DNA of 64,000 nucleotides from JANMDU01 sp031418715 (GCA_031418715.1 JANOJL010000045.1:324557-388556); one strand, 5' to 3'. Positions 15,552 to 23,646 are shown, counted from the first letter of the stretch. Program-made: numbers and translations. Notes: generated from the letters alone by a model not told the origin.

Positions 15552-17300
15552 TCATAACTTCCTCTGCGGACCCGCAAATTTTTCGTTGAATGGCCCCCAT
15601 GCCTTCATGTCCACCTCCAACACGGTGGGGCCGCGTTGTTGCAGGGCTTGTGTCAGCTGCGCTTCTATTTTGGCGGGATCGTTGCTTTTGAAATAACTCA
15701 CGCCGATACTTGCGCACAATTGGGAGAAATCTGGTGTGTGCAGATCGACATAGCAATGGCGGCTGCCGTAGTCTGCGTCTTGGATGTTTTTGATCACGCC
15801 ATAGCCACCGTCGTTCATCAAAATCACCATCACATCGGCTTTCTCTTGCACCGCGCAGGCCAGCTCGCCGACATTGAGCATGAAGCCACCGTCGCCTGCA
15901 AGAACTATTGTTTTGATAGCATTTTGCCCAGGTTCTATAACGGCTAGAGGCTTCTTTTCTTTATAAATCTCTGCACATAGGGCTGCGCCAATGCCCATTT
16001 GCAAACCTTGCCCAATACCGCCGCCCAACGCATGCACGCCCGCACGCGGATGGCGCAGCACCAAGCTGCGGTTGCCCCACATCGTGTTGGAAAGCGTGAT
16101 GTCTCGCGCCCAAATGCACTCGCCGTACAACTGTTCTTTGACCACTTTGTTGAGTGCATTCTTCAAATCCACATACCGCCCCAAAGTAGCATCCACCTGC
16201 GCTTCTGCGGCTTGGCGCGCAGTTTGAATTTCAGCGAACCATACGGCATCCGCCCGATAGCCTTGCAATGCATCGGCCAAGGCGGTGAGTGCCAAAGCAG
16301 CATCGGCTTCGATGAAATGCTCGCAGCTATAAGCCTGTTCGCGCACGGCCGGATTGGCATCGATGCGAAAGCGCTTGGCTGGCAATGCAAGCTTGTATTT
16401 CATCGTCTCATTGCTGCGTAGACGCGAGCCTACGATGAGCATCGCGTCGCAGCGCTGATACAGCGCCGCACTGGCACGCTGCAAATTAAACGCAGCCAAG
16501 GTGCCCGGATGATCTTCAGCCACCACACCGCGCCCTTGCACCGACGTGACCACGCCGATGCCTATACCCATCAACCGCTGCACCTGTGCTACCGCACCGC
16601 GCGCACCGCCGCCCAGCCACAGAAGCGGTCGCTTGGCTTGGCGAAGCTCTTGCGCAAGCTGAGCGATTTGCTGAGGATCAGGTGGTTTTTTGACTATTGA
16701 ATCAGTAGCACCAGGCGCAGATTGCATAAACGCGATTAGCACTTTTTCATCTAAAAATGCCTGCTGTACATCAATCGACATTTCAACGCTCACAGGCCCG
16801 CATGGCGGCGTGCACGCCAGTGTTGTAGCGCGTTGCAAGACATCCCAAGCCTCGGCTGGTGAGTTGATGCGAAACGCGCCTTTTCCCACCGAGCGAAGCA
16901 TGCCCAACTGATCTGGATGCTCGTGAATAAAGCCCCAGTTTTTGTCGATCCATTCGGAGTCGATCTGGCCGGTGAGGTGCAAGAGTGGTGTGCCGGCCGT
17001 CATGGCTTCCACCAGGGCGCCGGCGGCATTGCCAGAACCCGTGCCGGTACTGGTGACGACCACGCCGAGCGTGCCGCTCACGCGGGCTGCCGCATCGGCC
17101 ATGTTGGCTGCGCCTGCCTCGCCGCGTGCGGAGATGAAACGGATGATGCCTCGGCGATAGAACGCATCCAGCATCGGCATGTTGTGGATCGAGATCACGC
17201 CAAACGCAGCGCGCACACCCTGCGTTTCTAGAAATCGGGCCACGATTTCGCCGGTGTTGATCTGCGATGTATTCGCAGGCATCGCTTGCGTAGCGCTCAT
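15552..17300 (-). CDS. ThDP-dependent decarboxylase/synthase (acetolactate-synthase-like)
   Basis: 582 residues with the three-domain pyruvate-oxidase fold. The catalytic glutamate is E61 (ARGEAGAANMADA), the central domain starts near 205, and the ThDP/Mg site is G469-D470-G471 through N496-D497 (ILMNDGGYGVI). It likely decarboxylates a 2-oxo acid; benzoylformate/indolepyruvate decarboxylase or sulfopyruvate-type activity are all possible. The ATG overlaps the iclR stop (ATGA), showing coupled translation. Residues about 446-463 (PLAVIEPGQNAIK) just before the ThDP motif are encoded by a TATAACGG element, and about 186-204 by a more degenerate candidate copy, so the enzyme tolerates two repeat-derived segments. 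Confidence 0.92.
   Translation of the reverse strand: MSATQAMPANTSQINTGEIVARFLETQGVRAAFGVISIHNMPMLDAFYRRGIIRFISARGEAGAANMADAAARVSGTLGVVVTSTGTGSGNAAGALVEAMTAGTPLLHLTGQIDSEWIDKNWGFIHEHPDQLGMLRSVGKGAFRINSPAEAWDVLQRATTLACTPPCGPVSVEMSIDVQQAFLDEKVLIAFMQSAPGATDSIVKKPPDPQQIAQLAQELRQAKRPLLWLGGGARGAVAQVQRLMGIGIGVVTSVQGRGVVAEDHPGTLAAFNLQRASAALYQRCDAMLIVGSRLRSNETMKYKLALPAKRFRIDANPAVREQAYSCEHFIEADAALALTALADALQGYRADAVWFAEIQTARQAAEAQVDATLGRYVDLKNALNKVVKEQLYGECIWARDITLSNTMWGNRSLVLRHPRAGVHALGGGIGQGLQMGIGAALCAEIYKEKKPLAVIEPGQNAIKTIVLAGDGGFMLNVGELACAVQEKADVMVILMNDGGYGVIKNIQDADYGSRHCYVDLHTPDFSQLCASIGVSYFKSNDPAKIEAQLTQALQQRGPTVLEVDMKAWGPFNEKFAGPQRKL
15903..15967 (+). repeat. TATAACGG palindromic element, copy 5 (inside ThDP gene)
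   Basis: AACTATTGTTTTGATAGCAT, TTCTATAACGGCTAGAGGCT and TTTCTTTATAAA. It is in frame on the gene strand. Confidence 0.8.
16690..16747 (+). repeat. degenerate TATAACGG element candidate (inside ThDP gene)
   Basis: TGACTATTGAATCAGTAGCA resembles the palindrome, followed by TGCATAAACGCGATTAGCAC in place of the core. The similarity is partial; the translated segment looks like a loop insertion. Confidence 0.35.
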
Positions 17301-18127
17301 CGGCTGTATCCTGGCGTGTGTTGCAAACGCCATGTGAGCAGATACGCCGATTCGCGCACTTGCGTGATGAGCAATGGCAGTTTTTCTTCTGGAATGCGCG
17401 AGGACAGCACCGTGACGCTGATGGCTGCGCAAACTTGCTTGTCTTCATTGAACACCGGCGCCGCGATCGTGGAGATGCCCGATTCAAAGCCACCCTGGCT
17501 GATGGCGTAGCCCATGCTCTGCGTTTCGTCCACCGCCTCTTTGAGTGCTTGTGGTGTGATGGGTGTGCGATCCGTGAAAGCTTTCATCGGCATGTTGGCA
17601 TAGAGCTGCTCGATCTCTTGCAAACTCTTGCCCGCCATGAGTACGCGACCAAGCACGGTGGCGTGCGCAGGCAGGCGAGCGCCCACTTGAATCGCATGGA
17701 ACGTGGCATGCCGCCCCAACGCTTTGGCTACAATCACCACATCGCGCCCATCGCGCACCACGATATGTGATGAATGGCCACAAGCATCTGAGAGTGACTC
17801 GATCACCGGGCGTCCTTGCTCGGTCAACTCCATCGATGTGAGGAATTCAAAGCCTAAGCGCAACACAGCCACACCCAAGCGATAACTTGGATGTGTGCCC
17901 AGTTCGCCCACGCGATCGACATAGCCCGCTTGCTCCAGCGTTTGCAACATACGAAATACGCTGGCGCGGGGCAGTTGCGCCATTTTGGCCAATTGCGCAC
18001 CGGAGAGAATGCGCCGCTCGTGCGTAAAGAAGCTCAATATTTCTAGCCCACGCGCAAGAGCAGGCACGGTGTAGCGCGTAGCAGCGGATGACTTCTTGCA
18101 ATCGATGAGGGGGGGCGATTCAGCCAT
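17297..18127 (-). CDS. IclR-family transcriptional regulator
   Basis: 276 residues. The N-terminal winged HTH (about 20-80; LARGLEILSFF, LAKMAQLPRASVFRMLQTLE) is followed by the IclR effector domain (about 95-260; GHSSHIVVRDGRDVVIVAKA). It should bind a pathway intermediate and control the cluster, as IclR proteins do for aromatic catabolism. Unusually it is embedded within the operon: it overlaps the hydrolase gene upstream by 8 nt and the ThDP gene downstream by 4 nt, so regulator and enzymes are co-translated, implying autoregulatory feedback (inference). Confidence 0.93.
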   Translation of the reverse strand: MAESPPLIDCKKSSAATRYTVPALARGLEILSFFTHERRILSGAQLAKMAQLPRASVFRMLQTLEQAGYVDRVGELGTHPSYRLGVAVLRLGFEFLTSMELTEQGRPVIESLSDACGHSSHIVVRDGRDVVIVAKALGRHATFHAIQVGARLPAHATVLGRVLMAGKSLQEIEQLYANMPMKAFTDRTPITPQALKEAVDETQSMGYAISQGGFESGISTIAAPVFNEDKQVCAAISVTVLSSRIPEEKLPLLITQVRESAYLLTWRLQHTPGYSR

Positions 18128-18977
18128 GGTGTGGATTCTCTGAAAAGATACTTATAAGTTCGTTGACGGCTTTTGGCATTTCTAGTGCACATAGATGGCC
18201 TGTGCCTGAAAGCTCCGTGTAGGGCGCACCGATGCTGCGCGCCAGCTCTTGGCAGGCGGCTGGGGGCGTGATGATATCTTGATCGCCACAGCCAACGTGC
18301 ATTGGGGCTGTGCTGTTTTTCTTGAAGACTTGCAGATCGGCGCATATTTCTGCTGTGCTGAGCATGTGGGTGGCTTGTGTGTAACCCCCTTCGTTCAGGC
18401 GGCTCATCATGTGGGTGGCCAGTTCGATCTGCTCGGCGCTGGCCTGCGGTGAGAGCAACCGCGGTGCGCGTTGCTCGGCCATTTTTTGCAACCCGAGCTG
18501 CGCCATGGCATGCAGGCGCTCATCGCGTTTTTTGATGCGCACGGCTTCAGTCGCTGTGCCATAGCCTTGAGCAGGCGCAAGCAGCGTGAGCGCCTTCACG
18601 CGCGTCGGCTGCAAACGCGCCGCGCTCGCGGCCATGATGCAGCCCAGAGAATGCCCCACCAGGTGCACCTGCTTCATATTTAATGCATCCAGCCAGGCCC
18701 AGAGCACACGTGCATAGTCTGAGGCCTGAGGCTCAGCCAGTTTCAAGGCCGAACTGTCTGCATAGCCCGGCGCATCCCAAGCGAGCACAGTCCCTAGTTT
18801 TGGATCTAGCAGTTGATGCAGCCAACTACCTGAGCCTGAGCCGATCCCATGCAAAAGAACCGTTGGGATCACATCCTTCTGTATTTCCGAGCCCGATGCA
18901 CGGTAGCGAATGAAGCCCTGCCAAGGTAAAGCCACCCCCTGCATGGGCATGCTTTGGAGTTGTTCCAACAGGCTCAT
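18120..18977 (-). CDS. alpha/beta-hydrolase
   Basis: 285 residues, soluble. The catalytic triad is visible: S110 in GHSLG, D232 or D234 in GCGDQDII, and H261 in GTGHL; the oxyanion strand is LLHGIGSGSGSW. The fold matches meta-cleavage-product hydrolases and carboxylesterases; in a cluster with an extradiol-type dioxygenase a C-C hydrolase acting on the ring-fission product is the leading guess (inference). It starts 6 nt after the cupin gene and overlaps iclR. Confidence 0.9.
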   Translation of the reverse strand: MSLLEQLQSMPMQGVALPWQGFIRYRASGSEIQKDVIPTVLLHGIGSGSGSWLHQLLDPKLGTVLAWDAPGYADSSALKLAEPQASDYARVLWAWLDALNMKQVHLVGHSLGCIMAASAARLQPTRVKALTLLAPAQGYGTATEAVRIKKRDERLHAMAQLGLQKMAEQRAPRLLSPQASAEQIELATHMMSRLNEGGYTQATHMLSTAEICADLQVFKKNSTAPMHVGCGDQDIITPPAACQELARSIGAPYTELSGTGHLCALEMPKAVNELISIFSENPHHG

Positions 18978-18983
18978 TGCGCT

Positions 18984-19583
18984 TTACCGTTTGAGTTGGG
19001 ACAAAGGCGAGCCTGGCGGATACACCGGTCGAATCGGTGTGGCGCTTCCTAGCATCACGCACATCAGAGCATCTTCATCGCCCATATTGATTTCTTCGCG
19101 GTACACACCCGGCGGCACGCTGATCAAATCGCGTTCTTTTAAAACTGTCTCCCAACGATTCGTCACCACACCTGATGCATCGCGTTTTTCGCAAACCACC
19201 TTGAGCATGCCGCGCAACACGAAAAAAATTTCTTCCACATCGTAATGAATATGGCTCGGGCCTTCATGCTTGGCGGGAATCACCATCGTAGAGAAGGTGA
19301 AATGCCCAGCGGGCACGGTGTTCATATCAGTACTCACGCCCGCACCGCCTGTGCCCACATAACGCATTTGTGCACGGCGGTACTTTGGATCGTAATCGGC
19401 TTGAAATTTCAAGGCATCCCAGTCGTATCCGCGCGTGGCAAAGCGAGCAACGCGTGATTCAAGCCATTGCTCAAAGCTTTGTCCTCCAGAGGCCAGCATG
19501 CCTTGCTGAATTTGCGCTTCAGGAGGAATCAAAGCATCGAGCAGGCCGCGCTCGTTGAAGTTTGCATCGTTGGCTGCTTGCAT
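18984..19583 (-). CDS. cupin-domain protein (possible dioxygenase)
   Basis: 199 residues with one cupin barrel. Motif 1 is present as H111-x-H113-x3-E117 (PSHIHYDVEEIFFVLRG), but the histidine expected in motif 2 is replaced (VPPGVYREEIN, Arg at the His position), leaving a three-residue metal site at best. It could be a non-redox cupin, a sugar/acid binding protein or an unusual ring-cleaving enzyme. The N-terminal 70 residues are helical and family-specific. It is the second gene of the cluster, 27 nt after the SDR and 6 nt before the hydrolase. Confidence 0.82.
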   Translation of the reverse strand: MQAANDANFNERGLLDALIPPEAQIQQGMLASGGQSFEQWLESRVARFATRGYDWDALKFQADYDPKYRRAQMRYVGTGGAGVSTDMNTVPAGHFTFSTMVIPAKHEGPSHIHYDVEEIFFVLRGMLKVVCEKRDASGVVTNRWETVLKERDLISVPPGVYREEINMGDEDALMCVMLGSATPIRPVYPPGSPLSQLKR

Positions 19584-19610
19584 CTTGCGGGTCTCCCATT
19601 CAACCTTGAT

Positions 19611-20378
19611 TTAATTCATCACATAACCGCCGTTGACTGGCAGCACTTGACCTGTCACGAATCCCGCGCCTCTGCTGAGCAAAAACAGGGCGGCGTCCAC
19701 GCAATCGCCCTCATCCTGCTCTCTTTGAATCGCACGGCCCTGAAGATATTGTTCATGCCGCGCTTGGGGCACATACTCGGTCGATTCGCCCACCACCAAG
19801 CCCGGCGCAATCGCGTTCACGCTGATGCCGTCTGCTCCCAACTCACGTGCCATGCTGCGCGTCATGCTGATCACCGCGCCTTTACTGGCCACATAGGCCA
19901 GCAAGCGGGGTGCTCCCCACAGCGCAGTGTCAGACGCGATATTCAACACGCTGGCCGCGCTGCCTGCTTGCACGGCCGCTTTCAAATGCGGATACGCAGC
20001 CGTTGTGACCAGCCACACGCCCTTGATGTTGACTTGCATCACGCGATCGAACATGTCCTCGGCAAGCTCATGCATCAGCTTGCCACCAGAATTCGTGATC
20101 GCTGCATTGTTGATCACGCCATCCAGCCCGCCCAGCCACTGCACCCCAGCTTGCATACCCGCTTCAACCGAAGCGCGGTGGGCTACATCCATGTTCACAA
20201 AATGCGCTGAATCGCCCAGCGCCCTGGCCAAGGCCTGGCCGCGCTCTTGCAGCACATCAGCCAACACCACTTTCGCTCCCGCCAGCACACAGGCACGAGC
20301 AAAAGCCTCGCCCAAGCCTCGCGCCGCACCTGTGATGAGCAGGCGACGACCTTGCAGAGAAAGGGTGGACGAGGGCAT
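19611..20378 (-). CDS. short-chain dehydrogenase/reductase (first gene of cluster)
   Basis: 255 residues, classical SDR. The cofactor motif is TGAARGLG, followed by NNAAI and the catalytic YVASK; the end QVLPVNGGYVMN is typical. The Asp after beta-2 (VVLADV) suggests NAD preference. It probably oxidises an alcohol or cis-diol in the pathway. It opens the minus-strand run of ten genes, facing the divergent SDR across a 151-nt gap. Confidence 0.92.
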   Translation of the reverse strand: MPSSTLSLQGRRLLITGAARGLGEAFARACVLAGAKVVLADVLQERGQALARALGDSAHFVNMDVAHRASVEAGMQAGVQWLGGLDGVINNAAITNSGGKLMHELAEDMFDRVMQVNIKGVWLVTTAAYPHLKAAVQAGSAASVLNIASDTALWGAPRLLAYVASKGAVISMTRSMARELGADGISVNAIAPGLVVGESTEYVPQARHEQYLQGRAIQREQDEGDCVDAALFLLSRGAGFVTGQVLPVNGGYVMN

Positions 20379-20418
20379 ATTTTGTCTCAGCTAAGAAACT
20401 GTGATTCGCTAATGATTA

Positions 20419-20446
20419 ATTATGGCATGATGAAAGGAAAATACAA
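20419..20446 (-). promoter_or_regulatory. candidate promoter for the catabolic cluster
   Basis: On the minus strand, an extended -10 TGCCATAAT lies 16 nt from a weak -35 TTGTAT, about 40 nt before the SDR ATG. Confidence 0.4.
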
Positions 20447-20529
20447 GCCCTCGATGGATGCGCTGACTATCGGCGGCAGTTTGCGTATCATCTTCCTTCA
20501 ACCCAAACAACACAAGACAGGAATCCATC

Positions 20530-21354
20530 ATGGACTTAGGAATTGCAGGCCGCTGGGCCTTGGTGGGCGGAGCGAGCAAAGGCCTTGGCCACGGCTGCGC
20601 CGCTGCGCTGGCGCTAGAAGGCGTGAACGTGATCATGGTGGCGCGTGGGCGCGAGGTACTTGAAGCGTCCGCTACGAAATTAATAGCACGCTGCGCACAA
20701 TCTATAACGGCTAACAGTCCAAATGGCTTAAAAAATGTGCCTCAGATCCTCACCGTGGTCGCCGACATCACCACGCCCGCAGGCCGCGAGCAGATCTTCG
20801 CCTTGCGCAAAGAGTTCGACATTGTCGTCACCAATGCAGGCGGCCCGCCGCCGGGCGATTTCCGCTCTTGGGATCGCGATGCCTGGCTCGCCGCACTCGA
20901 CGCTAACATGCTGACCCCCATTGAGCTGATCAAAGCCACGGTGGACGGCATGGCCGCTCGCGGCTTTGGCCGTATCGTGAACATCACCAGCAGCGCCGTC
21001 AAATCGCCCATCGATATTTTGGGGCTTTCCAATGGCGCTCGCAGCGGCCTCACCGGTTTCGTTGCTGGCATCGCTCGCTCGGGCCAAGCTGCACAAGGCG
21101 TGACGATCAACAACCTGCTGCCCGGCCTCTTCGATACCGACCGAATCACCAGCAATTTCAACGCACAAGCCGCCAAGAGCGGCAAGAGCTTAGAAGACAT
21201 CAAATCCGCCCGCATCAACGCCCTGCCCAACAAACGCTTAGGCACCCCCGAAGAATTCGGTAAAACCTGCGCCTTCCTGTGCAGCCAACATGCCGCATAC
21301 ATCAATGGTCAAAATATCTTGATCGATGGCGGCAGCTTTCCGGGCACGTTCTGA
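20530..21354 (+). CDS. SDR-family oxidoreductase with atypical active site
   Basis: 274 residues; begins MDLGIAGRWALVGGASKGLG with the SDR cofactor loop GGASKGLG, then TNAGGPPPGD and the end QNILIDGGSF. The usual YxxxK is not seen: the helix reads LGLSNGARSGLTG, so Ser and Arg occupy the Tyr/Lys positions, as in a recognised SDR subgroup with unclear catalysis. Residues about 48-68 (ATKLIARCAQSITANSPNGL) are encoded by an in-frame TATAACGG element between beta-2 and the adenine-binding Asp loop. It is divergent from the catabolic cluster and may share its control. Its stop is 34 nt before the response regulator, which is more likely independent. Confidence 0.88.
   Translation: MDLGIAGRWALVGGASKGLGHGCAAALALEGVNVIMVARGREVLEASATKLIARCAQSITANSPNGLKNVPQILTVVADITTPAGREQIFALRKEFDIVVTNAGGPPPGDFRSWDRDAWLAALDANMLTPIELIKATVDGMAARGFGRIVNITSSAVKSPIDILGLSNGARSGLTGFVAGIARSGQAAQGVTINNLLPGLFDTDRITSNFNAQAAKSGKSLEDIKSARINALPNKRLGTPEEFGKTCAFLCSQHAAYINGQNILIDGGSFPGTF
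20671..20735 (+). repeat. TATAACGG palindromic element, copy 6 (inside SDR gene)
   Basis: GCTACGAAATTAATAGCACG, TCTATAACGGCTAAC and a GGCTTAAAAAATG tail. It is in frame on the gene strand. Confidence 0.8.
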
Positions 21355-21388
21355 GCCTGTCAGTGCAGGTCTGAACCTATACTCACAC

Positions 21389-22096
21389 ATGCCTCACCTC
21401 CTGCTTGTTGAAGACGACGATCTGCTGCGCGACGGCTTGGCTGCGCAGCTCACGCAGATGGGCCACACGATCACCGCGGCGACCAATGGCGCAGTGGCGA
21501 TTCATTTGGTCGACACGGCGCGTTTTGATGCTGTGATTTTGGATCTGGGTTTGCCACTGGTGGATGGCACGCAGGTGCTCGCGCACATTCGCAAATACCG
21601 GACGGCGCTGCCCGTGCTAATTCTGACGGCACGTGATGGCGTAGAAGATCGCATCGCGGGGCTCAATGCGGGCGCGGATGATTATTTGACCAAGCCATTC
21701 AATGTGGCCGAGCTGCAAGCGCGTTTGAGCGCGATGCTGCGCCGCGCCCAGCTGCCAGCCTTTGACGGTTCTCGCGCCACCGAAGGCCTGCGCGTGCATG
21801 CGAACGAGCCGCGCGCGTGGGTGAGCCTTGTAGAAGGCGAACAAGAGTTGGAATTGACGCAGCGCGAATGGTCTTTGCTGACGCTGCTCATCATCAACAA
21901 GGGCCACGTGGTGAGCCGAGATGATGTGCTCACACGCTGGACGAGCGACGATGGAAGTACAGCGCAAGAGACTGAAGGCGCAGCAGAAAATAATGCGCTG
22001 GAAGTGTATATCCACCGCTTGCGCAAAAAACTTGAAGGATCGAGTCTGTCGATTCGCAATGTGCGTGGGCTGGGCTATTTACTGGATAAAGCTTGA
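21389..22096 (+). CDS. OmpR-family response regulator (TctD/QseB type)
   Basis: 235 residues. The receiver domain has the acidic pocket D9-D10, phospho-acceptor D52 (VILDLGLP) and K102 (TKPFN); the C-terminal winged helix ends NALEVYIHRLRKKL. Before that recognition helix lies an unusual loop (SDDGSTAQETEGAAENNALE) longer than in most relatives. The start at MPHLLLVEDDD is chosen by alignment over an upstream extension. It is paired with the histidine kinase 74 nt downstream; the gap is filled by a TATAACGG element. Confidence 0.93.
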   Translation: MPHLLLVEDDDLLRDGLAAQLTQMGHTITAATNGAVAIHLVDTARFDAVILDLGLPLVDGTQVLAHIRKYRTALPVLILTARDGVEDRIAGLNAGADDYLTKPFNVAELQARLSAMLRRAQLPAFDGSRATEGLRVHANEPRAWVSLVEGEQELELTQREWSLLTLLIINKGHVVSRDDVLTRWTSDDGSTAQETEGAAENNALEVYIHRLRKKLEGSSLSIRNVRGLGYLLDKA

Positions 22097-22103
22097 TGGT
22101 TAT

Positions 22104-22170
22104 TTGCTATTTATTTAATAGCATCCTTAATAGATTTTATAACGGCTAAAGATCTGATTAGCATTTAAAA
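22104..22170 (+). repeat. TATAACGG palindromic element, copy 7 (between regulator and kinase)
   Basis: TTGCTATTTATTTAATAGCA palindrome, TTTATAACGGCTAAAGATCT and GCATTTAAAAATG tail. The ATG of the histidine kinase lies at its right edge. Confidence 0.85.
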
Positions 22171-23610
22171 ATGCAGTTCACCAACAGCGCGACATCACCT
22201 CAGCTTTCGCTCAAGCGCCAGTTGTTGCTTTGGTTATTGTTACCGCAATTGTTGCTCTGGCTCGTCGGCGGCTCCTTGGCCTATCGCATTGCGCTGTCGT
22301 ATGCCGAAAAAGGTGTTGACCAATCGCTCACGCAATCCGTGCGCTCGCTGGCGCGGCAGGTCAAACCAGTAGGTTCGGGGCTGTTGATTGATTTCCCAAA
22401 GGCGGCGCAGGCCATCATTGAGGAGGATCCGCAAGACAAGGTGAGCTACATGGTGTCGAGCCCGCCAGGGCAGTTTGTTTTGGGCAATGCCAAATTACCC
22501 GAACCACCTGCTGCAGTGGTGCAGCTGTTGCAGGAGAGCACCGAGCCGCAACTCTACCAAGCCATGATTGACATGCCTGACAGCGAAGCCCGTCCGTTGC
22601 GCATCGCCACATTGGAATTGCCGTTTGGCGAGGCGGGCTCGCCTCAACGCATGCGCGTGCAGGTCGCCAAGAGTCTGGCTGTGCGCGAGCGCATCGCACG
22701 CGAATTGGTGTTTGACATGCTCGTGCCCTTGCTCTTGCTGGGCGCTGTGCTCGGCGTGCTCGTGTATGCAGGCATTGCGCGTGGCCTGCTGCCCTTAGCC
22801 CGGCTGCAAGACAAGCTGCAAGCGCGTTCAAGCTCCGATGCGCGTTCGGCAACGCCGTTTTCGCCGATTGCCCTGCAACAAGCGCCGCAAGAAGTGCATT
22901 CGCTGGCAGGCGCAGTTAATCAGTTGCTGGCTGCGGTAGAGCGCAGCGTGAGCCAAGAAAAACGCTTCATCAACGATGCGGCGCATCAGCTGCGCACGCC
23001 TCTGGCAGGCCTGCAAGCGCAGCTCGATCTGGCACTCAGCGAGCGCGATCCCAAGGCGCTGCAAAATCGCTTGCAAAAAGTCAACGCAGGCATGCAACGC
23101 GCCACTCACCTGATGCACCAGCTCTTACAACTTGCCCGCAGCGAAGCCGATGTGCCCATGCAACCGCTGGATGCCGTGCAATTGGCGCGCAGCATTGCGC
23201 AAGATGCTGCGCCCGCCGCCTTGGCCGCAGACGTTGATTTTGGTTTTGAAGGTCCGCCGGATGACGCGCCGCTCATGATCCAAGGCAACGCCTTGCTGTT
23301 GCGCGAAGCCCTCACCAATTTGATTGACAACGCCGTGCGCTACGCCGGGCGCGGCGCGACCGTTACGCTGCGTGCGCGCAAAGATACGGGGTCGGTGATC
23401 CTCGAAGTAGAAGACAACGGTCCGGGCTTACCGCCTGAAGAAATTCCTAAAGTATTTGAGCGCTTTTATCGCGCCAGCGATGCGCCAGGCGGTGCGGGGC
23501 TAGGTTTGGCCATCGTGCAAGAGATTGCTCAGCGGCATAGCGGGCAGGCGTTCGTTCAGACTGCGCAGCCTCATGGTTTATGCGTGCAAATCCTGCTTAC
23601 GCCGTTATAA
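22171..23610 (+). CDS. sensor histidine kinase (TctE-like, 2CSK_N domain)
   Basis: 479 residues. Membrane helices at about 16-40 and 183-203 flank a periplasmic domain of the 2CSK_N type found in TctE-like kinases; HAMP-like linker about 204-258; phospho-acceptor H272 in DAAHQLRTPL; N box LTNLIDNAVRYAG; G1 DNGPGLP; G2 GGAGLGLAI. It phosphorylates the regulator encoded just upstream. TctDE controls tricarboxylate uptake in relatives, but the adjacent transporter here is of sugar type and convergent, so the target is open. The stop TAA comes from a TATAACGG element (CCG TTA TAA). Confidence 0.93.
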   Translation: MQFTNSATSPQLSLKRQLLLWLLLPQLLLWLVGGSLAYRIALSYAEKGVDQSLTQSVRSLARQVKPVGSGLLIDFPKAAQAIIEEDPQDKVSYMVSSPPGQFVLGNAKLPEPPAAVVQLLQESTEPQLYQAMIDMPDSEARPLRIATLELPFGEAGSPQRMRVQVAKSLAVRERIARELVFDMLVPLLLLGAVLGVLVYAGIARGLLPLARLQDKLQARSSSDARSATPFSPIALQQAPQEVHSLAGAVNQLLAAVERSVSQEKRFINDAAHQLRTPLAGLQAQLDLALSERDPKALQNRLQKVNAGMQRATHLMHQLLQLARSEADVPMQPLDAVQLARSIAQDAAPAALAADVDFGFEGPPDDAPLMIQGNALLLREALTNLIDNAVRYAGRGATVTLRARKDTGSVILEVEDNGPGLPPEEIPKVFERFYRASDAPGGAGLGLAIVQEIAQRHSGQAFVQTAQPHGLCVQILLTPL

Positions 23611-23646
23611 AAATTACGCGGCGCGCTATTAAATATATAGCAATAT
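23598..23646 (-). repeat. TATAACGG palindromic element, copy 8 (3' end of histidine kinase)
   Basis: ACGCCGTTATAAAAATTACG then GCGCGCTATTAAATATATAG. It provides the kinase stop codon and ends one base into the ABC ATPase stop codon, so it fills the whole convergent gap. Confidence 0.8.

Noticed and set aside
17301..17432. N-terminal extension of the ThDP enzyme into iclR
   Set aside because: It would overlap iclR by over 130 nt; the ATGA junction gives a natural coupled start.
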